From NCBI GenBank assembly GCA_017646325.1, contig JAGCMU010000098.1:1-36049 (forward strand): DNA of 36,049 bases. Reading direction: 5' to 3'. This stretch comes from Kiritimatiellia bacterium. Its GTDB lineage: Bacteria; Verrucomicrobiota; Kiritimatiellia; RFP12; UBA1067. Of this stretch, positions 1-9,076 are shown one piece after another; the first letter of the stretch is position 1; each line of letters opens with the position of its first letter. A model generated the notes under the pieces. The model worked only from the letters and a program-made list of their open reading frames with translations. It had not been told where the DNA came from and did not search any database. The translations under genes were made by a program, and so were the position numbers.

Positions 1-8
1 AATGGTAG

Positions 9-64
9 GGCGGGCGCCCCGCGACCGCCGAAAACGTTGATATGGTGACAGACACGATGTTTCC
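9..64. repeat. Dispersed hairpin repeat, copy 1
   Basis: A stretch of 35 bases at 15-49 is identical to 17920-17954, and similarity continues imperfectly to about 64. On the left side it forms a hairpin: 10-17 can pair with 21-28 around a CCC loop, with one mismatch in the 8-bp stem. In transcript sense of the neighbouring minus-strand methyltransferase gene, the repeat lies roughly 45-100 nt beyond the stop codon, with the hairpin last. It carries no open frame of note. It may be a REP-like element or an unusual transcript end; only two copies are visible here. Confidence 0.75.
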
Positions 65-107
65 ACGGTCTGGAATTCAATAAGATCCCCTGACGCTCAA
101 TCAGAGA

Positions 108-965
108 TTACTTATCGTGTTGACCTTCGCCATGCCAAGGAATATAAGGCGGAGGAGTATCAATTCCTGCATTTATTCGTTGACGTACAGCCTCATAAAG
201 AAGAATAGTCGTGGCGGCAGATACGTTTAACGAATCAGCAAGTCCTAACATCGGAATACGAACACGCAAAGAAGAATTATCCATCCAAGTAGCCGTAAGA
301 CCGTATTGTTCCGCTCCGACGGCTATTGCCACGTTCCCCGTCAAATCAACTTCAAAGTGAAGTTTTTCTGCGTGTGGAGTTGCGGCGAGAATTTTGAAAT
401 TTCTTTCTTTAAGCCACTTTAACGCCTCTTCTGATGTTGCCTCTATTAAAGGCACTGAAAATAAAGTTCCCGTTGAAGCTCTTACGACATTTGGATTGTG
501 AATATCCGTAGTACGATCGCACACAATGACGGCGGCGGCTTTGGCGGCATCGGCAGAACGAAGAATCGTTCCGAGATTGCCTGGCTTTTCAATCGCTTCT
601 GTGACAATTACGAGGGCATTTGGCGGGAGTTCCAAATCTTCAAGCCTTTTTGCAACGTGCGGACCTGTCATAAGCAGGCCGTCGGGGCGTTCGCGATAAG
701 CCATTTTCAAGAATGCGTTCTTGCTGCATGTATAAACTTCTGCTCCGCGCTTTACACATTCATTTACGATTTCTGGCTCATTTTCATTTTTAAGATACAA
801 ATCGGGACAATGAAAAATAGCCCTTGGACGATAACCGTTGTCTAAAGCTCTCCTGCATTCACGATAACCCTCGACTATCATCTCCCCCGTTTCTTCACGA
901 AACGAACAAGTGCGAAGTTTTACGACATATTTAATTTTAGGATTTGATAGAGACGTAAGTTCCAT
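108..965 (-). CDS. TrmH/SpoU-family RNA 2'-O-methyltransferase
   Basis: This 285-residue protein is a SPOUT (TrmH/SpoU) enzyme, a family that transfers a methyl group from S-adenosylmethionine to a ribose 2'-OH of rRNA or tRNA. All three SpoU motifs are visible: NLGTILRSADA at about 130-140 (with the catalytic-type Asn130 and Arg136), the VAIAVGAEQYGL stretch near 212-223, and RIPMLGLADSLNVS near 236-249, which shapes the knotted cofactor site. The N-terminal hundred residues (LTSLSNPKIKYV...) resemble the substrate-binding domain of 23S rRNA enzymes such as RlmB and TsnR. The start is supported by an AAGGA ribosome site, and the gene follows the secreted-protein gene by 14 nt, so it is probably the last gene of that operon. 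The exact methylated nucleotide cannot be told from sequence. Confidence 0.9.
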   Translation of the reverse strand: MELTSLSNPKIKYVVKLRTCSFREETGEMIVEGYRECRRALDNGYRPRAIFHCPDLYLKNENEPEIVNECVKRGAEVYTCSKNAFLKMAYRERPDGLLMTGPHVAKRLEDLELPPNALVIVTEAIEKPGNLGTILRSADAAKAAAVIVCDRTTDIHNPNVVRASTGTLFSVPLIEATSEEALKWLKERNFKILAATPHAEKLHFEVDLTGNVAIAVGAEQYGLTATWMDNSSLRVRIPMLGLADSLNVSAATTILLYEAVRQRINAGIDTPPPYIPWHGEGQHDK

Positions 966-979
966 TACTTTTCCTTGGC

Positions 980-1831
980 TTAAAGATTACCGCTTGCAGC
1001 CTTGTTAATCAAACTACGAGTATCTTCTTTGGAACGATCCTTGCGTCTTCTCTCGGTGATTTTTGTCGTATCTACAGCATTGCTGAGTAAATCGCTGCAA
1101 AGTTCCTTACAAATGAACGGATATCCTTTTGCACGCAAAAGCTGATGGAGAGAATCGGCATCCGGCGAATCTTTGATGGCTTTTACCATTACATCAAGCA
1201 TGCCAGGGGCGATATTGCCTGGAATATAAATTTGAGAATATTCAACACCGAAGAAATAAACTCCTCCATCCATCAAATGGCGGTGAATCGTATTGCGGTA
1301 ATTGTTGATTCTAAGAAGCAGGGCTTTCGTTCTTGCGTCCTTTACAAATTCCCCTTCTTCATTGGAATCTTCTGAAGCGCTACTTGTTGATGAGGAAGTT
1401 TCTTCTGGTTCGTTCGAAGAGGAAGGCGCGGATATGGAAACAGCGGGAGCATCATCAAAAAGCGCATCCAAAGCACTTATTTCAGTGACCGCCGACTTCG
1501 TTGTTTTTTTCACGCTTTCAGTGCGTCTTGGAGCTGAAGAAGTTGAAGATGGAGCTGCAGCTGAATTTGTAAATCTTTTCCAAGGAACAACCTGCCCCGT
1601 CACCTGCTTGCCATTGATTTTTATAACCGTTCCATAACGAACGACACGATAAGGAGGTTGGATATATTCGCCGTTGACAAATACATACCCAGAGCGTACA
1701 GGCTTTTTGGGACTCGTTATTTTTAAATTAACGACAGCTGCAGCAGGAGTTTGTTCAAAAGCTTCCTTTGCAACAGCAAAATTCAACGTTATTAAACAAA
1801 CAACTAATACAAATATACTCCTTAAAGCCAT
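980..1831 (-). CDS. Secreted protein of unknown function
   Basis: I do not recognise this 283-residue protein. Residues 1-21 form a clear signal peptide (hydrophobic core, AVA just before the mature KEAF), so it is exported to the periplasm or outer membrane. Mature residues 30-85 hold a small domain with GYVFVNGEYIQPPY and GTVIKINGKQV, a beta-rich pattern reminiscent of a surface or carbohydrate-contacting module, though that is only an impression. Residues about 90-160 are a Ser/Thr/Ala/Glu-rich low-complexity linker. The C-terminal 110 residues (from DARTKALLLRIN) look helical, with two Cys pairs' worth of residues in CKELCSD. Its start has a strong AGAGGAG site. It lies between pheT plus the structured gap and the rRNA methyltransferase, probably in one transcript. 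Confidence 0.75.
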   Translation of the reverse strand: MALRSIFVLVVCLITLNFAVAKEAFEQTPAAAVVNLKITSPKKPVRSGYVFVNGEYIQPPYRVVRYGTVIKINGKQVTGQVVPWKRFTNSAAAPSSTSSAPRRTESVKKTTKSAVTEISALDALFDDAPAVSISAPSSSNEPEETSSSTSSASEDSNEEGEFVKDARTKALLLRINNYRNTIHRHLMDGGVYFFGVEYSQIYIPGNIAPGMLDVMVKAIKDSPDADSLHQLLRAKGYPFICKELCSDLLSNAVDTTKITERRRKDRSKEDTRSLINKAASGNL

Positions 1832-1864
1832 TATTCTATTTCTCCTCTTTTAAAATAAAAGACA

Positions 1865-2015
1865 CCACATTGCCGTAGTACAGAAACCCTGCGACCTCAA
1901 GCTCCAGGTGGGTGCAATAGTTGCGTTCGTTAGTTCGCACATTCAAGCTCCCTATACAAAACGAAGGTCCGAGAAAAAACTGCCGAGTTCACGTACAATC
2001 CAGTGCCCACGCTCT
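1865..2015 (-). ncRNA. Possible 6S-like structured RNA in the pheT 3' gap
   Basis: The 187 nt between pheT and the secreted-protein gene have no convincing ORF but are not bland AT-rich spacer. Read on the minus strand, the 3' half contains GCACCCACCTGGAGCTTGAG followed by GGTCGCAGGGTTTCTG and CTACGGC. The order resembles the 3' half of proteobacterial 6S RNA (CACCCACCT, a small hairpin, then GG-TT and CGGC). A bulged helix of about 11 bp can be drawn between GTACGTGAACTC and GAGCTTGAATGTGC, and GTGGG can pair with CCCAC, giving a rod with an asymmetric internal bubble. I could not find a convincing closing stem, so this is a candidate. It could instead be a leader or 3' UTR structure. The ends given are approximate. 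Confidence 0.33.
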
Positions 2016-2018
2016 GAA

Positions 2019-4478
2019 TCAATTGTCGCGCACCTCTACCTTTAAATCTGTTTTAAGTGCATTGACAATTTTTGTAAACGCTGCATTAACCTCTTCGTCT
2101 GTCATCGTTTTAACAGGAGACTGGAACGACATAGAATAGGCCATGCTGCGCTTTGAACCAAGTTCTTTTGAAGTAAAGATATCAAATAGATCGATTGATG
2201 TCAATTCCGCAGGTGCAACTTTCTTGATACACTTGACGATTGCTTCGTGAGAAATGTCACTTCCTGCAACAAGAGCGATATCGCGAGTCGACTTAGGGAA
2301 TTGCGCGACAGCTGAAACCTTGCCGAAAGCATCAACGCGTTTCATCAATGGAGCAAGATCGAATTCTGCAAGCCCCATCTGCGTCGTAAGACGGAAAGGA
2401 TGACGCAATTTAGCTGAAAGAACACCCAAGATACCAGCTGGACGACCATTGATTACAATGGAAAGCGCTGCGCCAGGAACGAAAGCAGGATGTTCAATAG
2501 GCTTGAATTCCAACTTGCCGACATGAACTCCGACAGCAACCTTTTCTACAGCACCTTTCATCCAAAGCAATGCTTCTTCAATACCTACATTGCGGCGCGA
2601 ATCCAATGCGTTTCGTCCAACAGGCCCGCAAAAACCGAGCGAAAGGCGTTCTGCTTCACAAGGCTTTCCATCCTTCGTTTTTGAAAAGACTCTGCCCATT
2701 TCGAAAAGCATCGCTCTTTCAACCTGATGAGATGCATTGCGTCCGAGGCTGTACATCATCTGCGGTAAAAGCGAGTCACGCAAAACCCCGTATTCTGCAG
2801 AAACGGGATCCGGCAATTCAAGACGGTTTGATTTAACTTCTTCACGAGAATCAAAACGGTCAAGTTCACCGGCGGAAAGGAATGAATAATGCATTGCTTC
2901 CGTAAAGCCAAGAGAGAGGCAAAGTTTGCGGATCTTTTCCTTGGCACGGAACGGGGCGTCGGAAAGTGAAGAAATGCTTGGAGCCGACGGCATCGTATCT
3001 GGAATATTGTCTAAACCGTAAAGACGGCCGATTTCTTCAACCAAATCTGCTTCGAGGCTCAAATCATAACGCCAACTTGGAATTGCGAACTTAGCGTCCG
3101 TATCATTTCTCTCAATCAACTTGAGCTGTTGAGACTCAAGAATCTTCACCATCGTATCGGATGAAATTTCAACACCGATTAAGCGACATGCTTTTTCAAA
3201 ATTGAGCGATACGGGAGCATTGTAAGAATAAGATTTTTCCGGTGCTTCAGGGAAAGGAATTTCACGTGCGTCCACATCGACAACACCCTTTGCAATGACG
3301 GCATTGCCGTACTTCTGCAGGAGGTGTGCTACGCGGCGGCTTGCCCAATCCGCCAAATCCTTGTCGACTCCGCGAATATAGCGATAGCTTGCTTCCGTAG
3401 CAAGACCAAGCTTTGTTGACGTATATTTTGTGGAAGATGTTTCAAAAAGCGCCGACTCAATAAGAACGTGATCTGTTCCTGCAGCAATTTCAGAATTTTC
3501 GCCACCCATCACACCTGCAACGGCACTTGCTTTTTCAGCATCGCAAATGAGAAGCATTGACGGATCGAGATCTCTTTCTACTCCGTCAAGAGTCTTGATC
3601 TTTTCACCTTCTTTTGCATCGCGAACGACAATCGTCTTGCCTGCAAGCGTACGATAATCAAATGCATGAAGAGGCTGTCCACATTCAAGCATCACATAAT
3701 TCGTTACGTCAACCAACAAACCTAACGATCTTACGCCACAAGCTTCAAGGCGTTTTGCCATAAATTCAGGCGAAGGACCATCTTGTACAGATGTGATTAC
3801 ACGAGCCGTATAACGAGGACAACGAATCTTGTCTTCAACAACGACTTTTACTTCGTCATTGACATCGACATCAGATTCTACAAAATCAATTGCCGGCATT
3901 TTGAATGGACGACCTAAAACTGAAGCGTATTCGCGAGCAAGCCCAATAACACTCAAAGCATCAGGACGATTCCACGTAACTTCAATTTCAAAAACGGTTT
4001 CAGGCTTTTCCGCCTTAACGACATCACGGACAAATGCACCAGTTGGCGTGTCTTGAGGGAATTCCATAATGCCGTCGTGCGAAGAATCCAACTTCAATTC
4101 GCTTGACGAACAAAGCATTCCGAATGATTCAACTCCGCGAAGCTTGCCCTTCTTGATTTTAAATCCACCGTCTGGAACAACGGCTCCGATTTTAGCAAGA
4201 GCACTCTTCATTCCTGCACGGCAATTTGGAGCGCCGCAAACGACCTGCCATGTCTCCTTGCCGTCTGTTACGGTCGTCACATGGAGGTGATCGCTGTCAG
4301 GATGAGGTTCACACGTCAACACTTCGGCCACAACGAAGAAATCAGACAATGGCTCATTACCTGATGTAATAATTTCTTCAACTTGTAAGCCACTACGGGT
4401 TAGACGCTCGGCAAGTTCCGCCACAGGAATGTCGGATACGTCTACAAATTCATTAAGCCAACTGATCGGCAATTTCAT
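2019..4478 (-). CDS. pheT: Phenylalanyl-tRNA synthetase beta subunit
   Basis: This 819-residue protein is the beta chain of the alpha2-beta2 enzyme that charges tRNA-Phe in the cytoplasm. The domain order is the full bacterial one: an N-terminal segment starting MKLPISWLNEFVD, the EMAPII/OB tRNA-binding domain (about 40-150, with VCGAPNCRAGM and GKLRGVES), the B3/B4 editing region (with GQPLHAFD and VMGGENSEI), B5, the catalytic-like core, and a C-terminal FDX-ACB anticodon domain (QFPKSTRDIALV, to the end). Length fits the usual 790-830. It begins 18 nt after the zinc-finger gene and shares its promoter. pheS, the usual upstream partner, is not adjacent, so the alpha subunit must be encoded elsewhere. 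Confidence 0.97.
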   Translation of the reverse strand: MKLPISWLNEFVDVSDIPVAELAERLTRSGLQVEEIITSGNEPLSDFFVVAEVLTCEPHPDSDHLHVTTVTDGKETWQVVCGAPNCRAGMKSALAKIGAVVPDGGFKIKKGKLRGVESFGMLCSSSELKLDSSHDGIMEFPQDTPTGAFVRDVVKAEKPETVFEIEVTWNRPDALSVIGLAREYASVLGRPFKMPAIDFVESDVDVNDEVKVVVEDKIRCPRYTARVITSVQDGPSPEFMAKRLEACGVRSLGLLVDVTNYVMLECGQPLHAFDYRTLAGKTIVVRDAKEGEKIKTLDGVERDLDPSMLLICDAEKASAVAGVMGGENSEIAAGTDHVLIESALFETSSTKYTSTKLGLATEASYRYIRGVDKDLADWASRRVAHLLQKYGNAVIAKGVVDVDAREIPFPEAPEKSYSYNAPVSLNFEKACRLIGVEISSDTMVKILESQQLKLIERNDTDAKFAIPSWRYDLSLEADLVEEIGRLYGLDNIPDTMPSAPSISSLSDAPFRAKEKIRKLCLSLGFTEAMHYSFLSAGELDRFDSREEVKSNRLELPDPVSAEYGVLRDSLLPQMMYSLGRNASHQVERAMLFEMGRVFSKTKDGKPCEAERLSLGFCGPVGRNALDSRRNVGIEEALLWMKGAVEKVAVGVHVGKLEFKPIEHPAFVPGAALSIVINGRPAGILGVLSAKLRHPFRLTTQMGLAEFDLAPLMKRVDAFGKVSAVAQFPKSTRDIALVAGSDISHEAIVKCIKKVAPAELTSIDLFDIFTSKELGSKRSMAYSMSFQSPVKTMTDEEVNAAFTKIVNALKTDLKVEVRDN

Positions 4479-4496
4479 TTTTCTTCTTCTACCTTC

Positions 4497-5993
4497 TTAT
4501 TTCTCTTCTTCAACAGGAGATTCGCTTGCGGCGGGAGCCGTTTCTTCAACAACTGAAACTTCTTCAACTGCCGGAGCGGCCTCCACTGCCGGTGCTTCTT
4601 CCGTTTTGGAAGCTGCTTCCTTTTTAGGAGCATCTTTCTTCTTTGATTGTTGCGGTGGGCGATAAAGCGGATGTTCGCATGGAACAGCAACTCCTCCGTT
4701 CACATAACAAATCAAATAACCTTTTTCTGCAAGCCAAGCAAGTTTCGTTGTGATATCCGCCTTTTTCTGCGAATCATCACCGGAAAGTTCCTTGATAAGA
4801 GCTTGTTGAGTTGTGTTAGGATTGTTTTGAACAAACTTTACAATTTCAACGAGTTCTGGAATAGCATTTTCCAAATCAAGATTTTGAGGCTTTGCTGCAA
4901 CTACAAATTCTGGCCCATGCGAATCGTTTGCACGGAAAAACACGAGCTTGCGATTATGGAAAGCTCCGCGCAATGCAAACATGATCGAACCTGGGAAACG
5001 ACGTTCCTGACGAAGCGCATCATTACACGCATAGATGAGCGGACGGTACGAAGACTTTGCCGCGACATCGGCAGTTACGTCAAAAGTCGTTACGCTCGAC
5101 ATCAGATTATTTGCAATATTGCGACGAAAATCAAGCTCTGCAACGTCACGATCTACAGCTGGAGCTTCCTTATCGCCTTTCTTACGATAAATAATCTTAG
5201 TCGTTGCCGACGCTCTCCACTGTTCTACAACATCAGAATCGCGAACCATTTCAATTTTTGAACGATATTCGCTTTCTGTCATATTAGGATAGCGTGTTGA
5301 AATCATTTCGCGAATGCGTTCATCGTATCCGTGAAGATTTGGCGGACCAAGAAGTTCTCCGCTCATTCCACAACGGGCGACACAAGGGAATTGCCCCTTC
5401 GGCGGTTCACATTCAACCGTTTCGGCGATAAAATAGTCGGTCAAATGCGTCGACATAATGTGTGAAAGAAGTTCGTCTTGAGTTTCCACAATATGACCAC
5501 AAGCCTTGCACTGTTGCAATGTGACAACTTCGCCATCTTTCTTCGGAGAAAAGCGGAGCACTGTTGCCGCCGGATTTTCAAGGAAGAGGTTTGCAAGCTG
5601 CTTGAGAGGATATGCATAATGAGATGTTTGAATCTTACGAATAATAATGCCGATATCCTTTTGAGAAGGAAGAATTCTCACCTGTGCGTCAAGAGGCTTG
5701 ATAAATTCACGTTGAGCTTTGCGAAAACCTTCCTTACGCCCCTTTTCGCCATCACGAGAACGATTGCGATTTCCGCGATTACCACGCTCTTCGCGGCGGC
5801 GCTCGCCGCCCTTACGTTCATCTCGATCACGACGACGCTCGCGCGTGTCGGATTTTTCACCTTCAGAATAACTCACATATTTGTTTTTATCACCAGCATC
5901 GCTCTTCGCCCACGCTGGAGTAAAATCAAATGACCCCAATGAACTTAAATCAAACACATCACCATTGGGATTAACTTTATTTTCGTCAGCCAT
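4497..5993 (-). CDS. Zinc-finger, Arg-rich protein of unknown function
   Basis: This 498-residue protein has no function I can name; it resembles an uncharacterised family I associate with Verrucomicrobia-type genomes. Residues 51-91 are extremely Arg/Lys/Gly-rich, which suggests RNA or ribosome binding. A canonical C2H2 finger follows: Cys162-x2-Cys165-x12-His178-x4-His183. A second Cys pair (C204, C208) precedes LGPPNLHGYDERI, which looks like a conserved core. Residues about 380-437 resemble a winged helix (NTTQQALIKELSG ... EKGYLICYVNGGVAVP). The last 45 residues are an Ala/Glu/Val acidic tail with VVEET, similar in flavour to the repeat of the 474-residue GYF protein. It has the strong promoter at 6032-6060 and an AGGAG site, and pheT follows after 18 nt, which hints at a translation-related role. 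Confidence 0.85.
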   Translation of the reverse strand: MADENKVNPNGDVFDLSSLGSFDFTPAWAKSDAGDKNKYVSYSEGEKSDTRERRRDRDERKGGERRREERGNRGNRNRSRDGEKGRKEGFRKAQREFIKPLDAQVRILPSQKDIGIIIRKIQTSHYAYPLKQLANLFLENPAATVLRFSPKKDGEVVTLQQCKACGHIVETQDELLSHIMSTHLTDYFIAETVECEPPKGQFPCVARCGMSGELLGPPNLHGYDERIREMISTRYPNMTESEYRSKIEMVRDSDVVEQWRASATTKIIYRKKGDKEAPAVDRDVAELDFRRNIANNLMSSVTTFDVTADVAAKSSYRPLIYACNDALRQERRFPGSIMFALRGAFHNRKLVFFRANDSHGPEFVVAAKPQNLDLENAIPELVEIVKFVQNNPNTTQQALIKELSGDDSQKKADITTKLAWLAEKGYLICYVNGGVAVPCEHPLYRPPQQSKKKDAPKKEAASKTEEAPAVEAAPAVEEVSVVEETAPAASESPVEEEK

Positions 5994-6031
5994 CTCTACT
6001 CCTCTTATATATGTGTGAAAAATATATTGTT

Positions 6032-6060
6032 ATTATCTAAAATCGAGACTGATATGTCAA
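6032..6060 (-). promoter_or_regulatory. Sigma70-type promoter for the zinc-finger gene and pheT
   Basis: On the minus strand a perfect -35 box TTGACA (6055-6060) is separated by 17 nt from GATAAT (6032-6037). It lies in the 74-nt gap after skp and about 40 nt upstream of the ATG at 5993, which is preceded by the strong ribosome site AGAGGAG. It is the closest to consensus in the window. Confidence 0.85.
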
Positions 6061-6067
6061 TACTTTA

Positions 6068-6640
6068 TTACTTCAATGGCGAACCGACCTTTGGAAGGGT
6101 CTTACGCTTAGAAGGATCGACTTTCATCATCTTTAAAATCTCATCTGTAACATCTAAAGTTTTCTTGGAATACGCAAGCATTGTAGAATCGGCGATAATA
6201 TCGTAACCGTTCTTTTTTGCATACTCTTCAACCTTCGCGCGAATCTCATCCGTTTCAATCTTCAAAAGACGAGACTCCAAGTCAGTCAAATCGTGCTGAT
6301 AGCGTTGAGCTGAAATGCGCAATTCCTGCTGACCTGCAAGAAGCTTTTGCTGAATGCCTTCGACTTTTTGCTTCGCCGCCGCCTTTGCGGTGGCAGAAAG
6401 CATAGGATTGGACATTTCTTCAAAAGCCTTTTTCCCTTCGTCGGCAAGTTCCTGCAATGCGTTCTGCTGCTTTTCAAGCATCGCCTGATAATCTTTGTCC
6501 GTAGCCTTTACTAGTGTACGGTTTGATTCATGGTTAGGATGAAGCTGGACAAGTTCAACCATGTTGATTGTGCCGATTTTCATTTCGCCCACTGCGACGA
6601 AGGCAAATGCGGCAACTAAACCTAATATTGTTCGTTTCAT
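6068..6640 (-). CDS. skp: OmpH/Skp-family periplasmic chaperone
   Basis: This 190-residue protein belongs to the OmpH/Skp family, trimeric periplasmic chaperones that hold unfolded outer-membrane proteins for delivery to BamA. An N-terminal hydrophobic segment (about residues 4-17, LGLVAAFAFVAV) serves as signal peptide; the mature chain opens with the family strand KIGTINMVELVQLHP. Residues about 40-135 are charged helix typical of the tentacles, and the C-terminal part returns to the body with KKNGYDIIADSTMLAYS. It follows bamA by 20 nt, the classical bamA-skp order, and is the last gene of a long minus-strand run. Length is close to the 160-190 norm. Confidence 0.92.
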   Translation of the reverse strand: MKRTILGLVAAFAFVAVGEMKIGTINMVELVQLHPNHESNRTLVKATDKDYQAMLEKQQNALQELADEGKKAFEEMSNPMLSATAKAAAKQKVEGIQQKLLAGQQELRISAQRYQHDLTDLESRLLKIETDEIRAKVEEYAKKNGYDIIADSTMLAYSKKTLDVTDEILKMMKVDPSKRKTLPKVGSPLK

Positions 6641-6660
6641 TTTCTTTTTCCTTTTTTAAA

Positions 6661-9060
6661 TTAGAAATCGTAACCGATTGTAAATGAGAACACTTCCTTT
6701 TCCGTACCGGACTTTTTGTTGACTGGAGTTGCAACGTCAAGGCGGATTGGGAATTGAGGAAGATCGATTCTAAGCCCCATACCTACAGACCAGCAGAAAT
6801 ATTCCGTATCAAAATCCCAATCGTCTTCACCTACGCTACCGAGGTCGGAAAACGCTGCAAAGCGAAGCATCTTCACTATCGGAATCGTATATTCGAAGTT
6901 GAGATACCAAAGTGTTTTACCTCCCCATGGAACGTGGTCGCCTTGTTTATTCGCCATGCTGTAGAGCCAAGGTGAAATTTCACGGTATTCAACACCGCGA
7001 ATGTTGCGAGGGCCTCCGAGGAAGAAGCGGTTGTAAATAGGCATTTCATCGCTAAACGTATCTTCGGTCGCACCGTGGATACCGAAGGTGAAGACGTGTC
7101 CGCCCTTCTTCCATACAGGAACGTAATGACGGTAGTCTACGCCAACTCTCCAATATTGATTGTCGCCGCCGACGACGTTGCCGTAAATTTTCGTCTTATA
7201 TCCGCGTGTTGCAAATATAGGCGTATCACGCGTATCGTTAGCCCAAAAGATTTCAAATGGAACTTCCCAGCTGTCGCCATACTTCTCTTCTTCGTTCTTG
7301 AAGGCTGGGACTGGGTTGTTCTTTTCTCCTTCGACATACCACTTTGAATCTTCAACATCGTCAAATTCGATGTATTCAATACCTGCGGCAAAGCCCAAAC
7401 GCCCGAATGGCTCCCATGTATGCCAGAATTTTACAGGATATGCCAATTGGACGGTAAAGCCCGAGCGGATAATATCGTATTCGTCATACCAACGCTGACG
7501 GCGGTATGCGGTAACGGAAAGCTCTAAGAATCGATCCATAAAATAAGGTTCGATTACTTGTGCTTCATAAGATTGGTAACGAGGACCTGCCTGCAAAGAA
7601 AGGCGGCCTTTCTGCCCTGCTCCGCGGAAACGCCATGGCTTGAACAAGTCGAAATTGGATTCTGAAAGTTCAATCGTACCGAAAACAGAATCAACACTTG
7701 AAGCACCGATACCGACCATGAAGTTACCTGTATTCTTTTCAGCAACTTCATAAACAAGGTCGCGGGCAACTGGCTTGCCGTCTTCTGCTTCGCTACCTGC
7801 AACAGGCTCGAGATAATAACGCACACGCTCAAAATAACGGAGGTTTTCAAGACGGCGTTTTGATTTTTCAGCCTTGTCATAGAGCATTGGATCGCCAGGT
7901 GACAAATTGATTTCACGACGGATGACCTTATCCTTCGTATAGTCGTTTCCACGAACGAGGACTCTGTTGATTGAAACAGGAATACCTTCCTTGACGACGA
8001 ACATCAAATCGACTACGGAGGCATTGTCTTCGTGCGGGATGCGGCGGACTGAAACTTTCGTTTCGGCAAGAGCTTTTAAGCCAGAGCCACAAAAAACTTC
8101 AATCGCGTGGGCGGCTTCGTTCAAAAGAGATTGTGATGCCACGTCTCCCGATTTGAGATTTTTAATCGTTTTCACCACAACATCGTTAGGATAATTTTTC
8201 GCGCCCGTAACTGAGATATTTCCTACCGTATAACAAACACCGGCATCAATTTTGAAAATCTTGTCAACCGTGCCGTTTGCCAAAACTTCTTCGTACGGCA
8301 TTTCGACTTTTACATCGAGATAACCTTTATTGCGGTAAAGTTCGGCTATCTTTTCACACGCATTGGCAAGATCCAATTCCGTCGCTGGTTTGTCGGTAAA
8401 CCAGCCGATAGGATTCCACCATGGGAATTGTTCAAAAGATGAGCGTAAAACATCAGCTTCGTCGACAAAACCCCAGGTCGTATCGTCTTTGAACATTGAA
8501 AGATCGCCTTCAAAACGATATTCGTTGACCTTGCGCTGGCTGCCCTCTTCGATAACCATCATAAGATTGACGGCACCTTCAATGCCTTCAATCTTTTCGA
8601 CTTCATAAGTCACCTTGACGTCAGGATAGAATTTTTTACGGTATTCTTGAGCAATACGTTCAGCGGCCGCCGCGAAATCGGCTTCGCCGTAAAAATAACC
8701 GTCCTGCAATTCAGAGAGAGTCTGAATCTTGCTCAAGGTAAATTCATCATTACCCTTTACGTGAAGAGGCCCTTGAAAACGCAATTTACGCTTGATTGTG
8801 TAAGTGATTTCAATTCCGTCGGTCCCCTTTTCCGCCGTTACGAAAATCGAATCAAAATCGCCTGAGTCACGAAGAGCAGCAACGTCTCTCGAGCATGCTT
8901 CCGGAGAATATTCATCCCCTGCTTTAACTTGGCAACGGGCAAGAACATCGGAAGTATTGGAGTTTGATCCATCGACATTTTTAATTGTAACAACGGATAT
9001 CTTTTCTGCAAAAGCAGCACTCGCTACAATGGTTAAACAAATGAATAATAATTTACGCAT
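6661..9060 (-). CDS. bamA: Outer-membrane protein assembly factor BamA
   Basis: This 799-residue Omp85 protein inserts beta-barrel proteins into the outer membrane. Residues 1-18 are a signal peptide ending AFA before EKIS. The next roughly 400 residues hold POTRA repeats (for example LRFQGPLHVKGNDEF, VGNISVTGAKNYPNDVV and INRVLVRGNDYTKDKVI). The C-terminal 370 residues form the 16-strand barrel, with the lid-lock type segment RFFLGGPRNIRGVEYR and a terminal aromatic beta-signal (FSFTIGYDF). Length matches E. coli BamA (810). Start has a GAGGAA ribosome site. Its presence proves a two-membrane cell. Its upstream neighbour is glycogen phosphorylase, 16 nt away, an unusual pairing. Confidence 0.96.
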   Translation of the reverse strand: MRKLLFICLTIVASAAFAEKISVVTIKNVDGSNSNTSDVLARCQVKAGDEYSPEACSRDVAALRDSGDFDSIFVTAEKGTDGIEITYTIKRKLRFQGPLHVKGNDEFTLSKIQTLSELQDGYFYGEADFAAAAERIAQEYRKKFYPDVKVTYEVEKIEGIEGAVNLMMVIEEGSQRKVNEYRFEGDLSMFKDDTTWGFVDEADVLRSSFEQFPWWNPIGWFTDKPATELDLANACEKIAELYRNKGYLDVKVEMPYEEVLANGTVDKIFKIDAGVCYTVGNISVTGAKNYPNDVVVKTIKNLKSGDVASQSLLNEAAHAIEVFCGSGLKALAETKVSVRRIPHEDNASVVDLMFVVKEGIPVSINRVLVRGNDYTKDKVIRREINLSPGDPMLYDKAEKSKRRLENLRYFERVRYYLEPVAGSEAEDGKPVARDLVYEVAEKNTGNFMVGIGASSVDSVFGTIELSESNFDLFKPWRFRGAGQKGRLSLQAGPRYQSYEAQVIEPYFMDRFLELSVTAYRRQRWYDEYDIIRSGFTVQLAYPVKFWHTWEPFGRLGFAAGIEYIEFDDVEDSKWYVEGEKNNPVPAFKNEEEKYGDSWEVPFEIFWANDTRDTPIFATRGYKTKIYGNVVGGDNQYWRVGVDYRHYVPVWKKGGHVFTFGIHGATEDTFSDEMPIYNRFFLGGPRNIRGVEYREISPWLYSMANKQGDHVPWGGKTLWYLNFEYTIPIVKMLRFAAFSDLGSVGEDDWDFDTEYFCWSVGMGLRIDLPQFPIRLDVATPVNKKSGTEKEVFSFTIGYDF

Positions 9061-9076
9061 TTACATTCCTCAAGTT

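Noticed and set aside
15-49. Coding sequence in the repeat
   Set aside because: A short open stretch exists on the minus strand in both copies, but stops precede it in copy 2 and it has no start or ribosome site.
1865-2015. tRNA, tmRNA, SRP or RNase P RNA in the pheT gap
   Set aside because: No GGTTCGA loop, CCA end, GGAAGGAAGCA-type SRP motif or RNase P core block is visible; only the 6S-like pattern was worth retaining.
4647-5261. 204-residue open frame on the plus strand
   Set aside because: It lies wholly inside the zinc-finger gene on the opposite strand, is Cys/Arg-rich with no family pattern, and has no ribosome site; the minus-strand frame has a promoter and conserved motifs.
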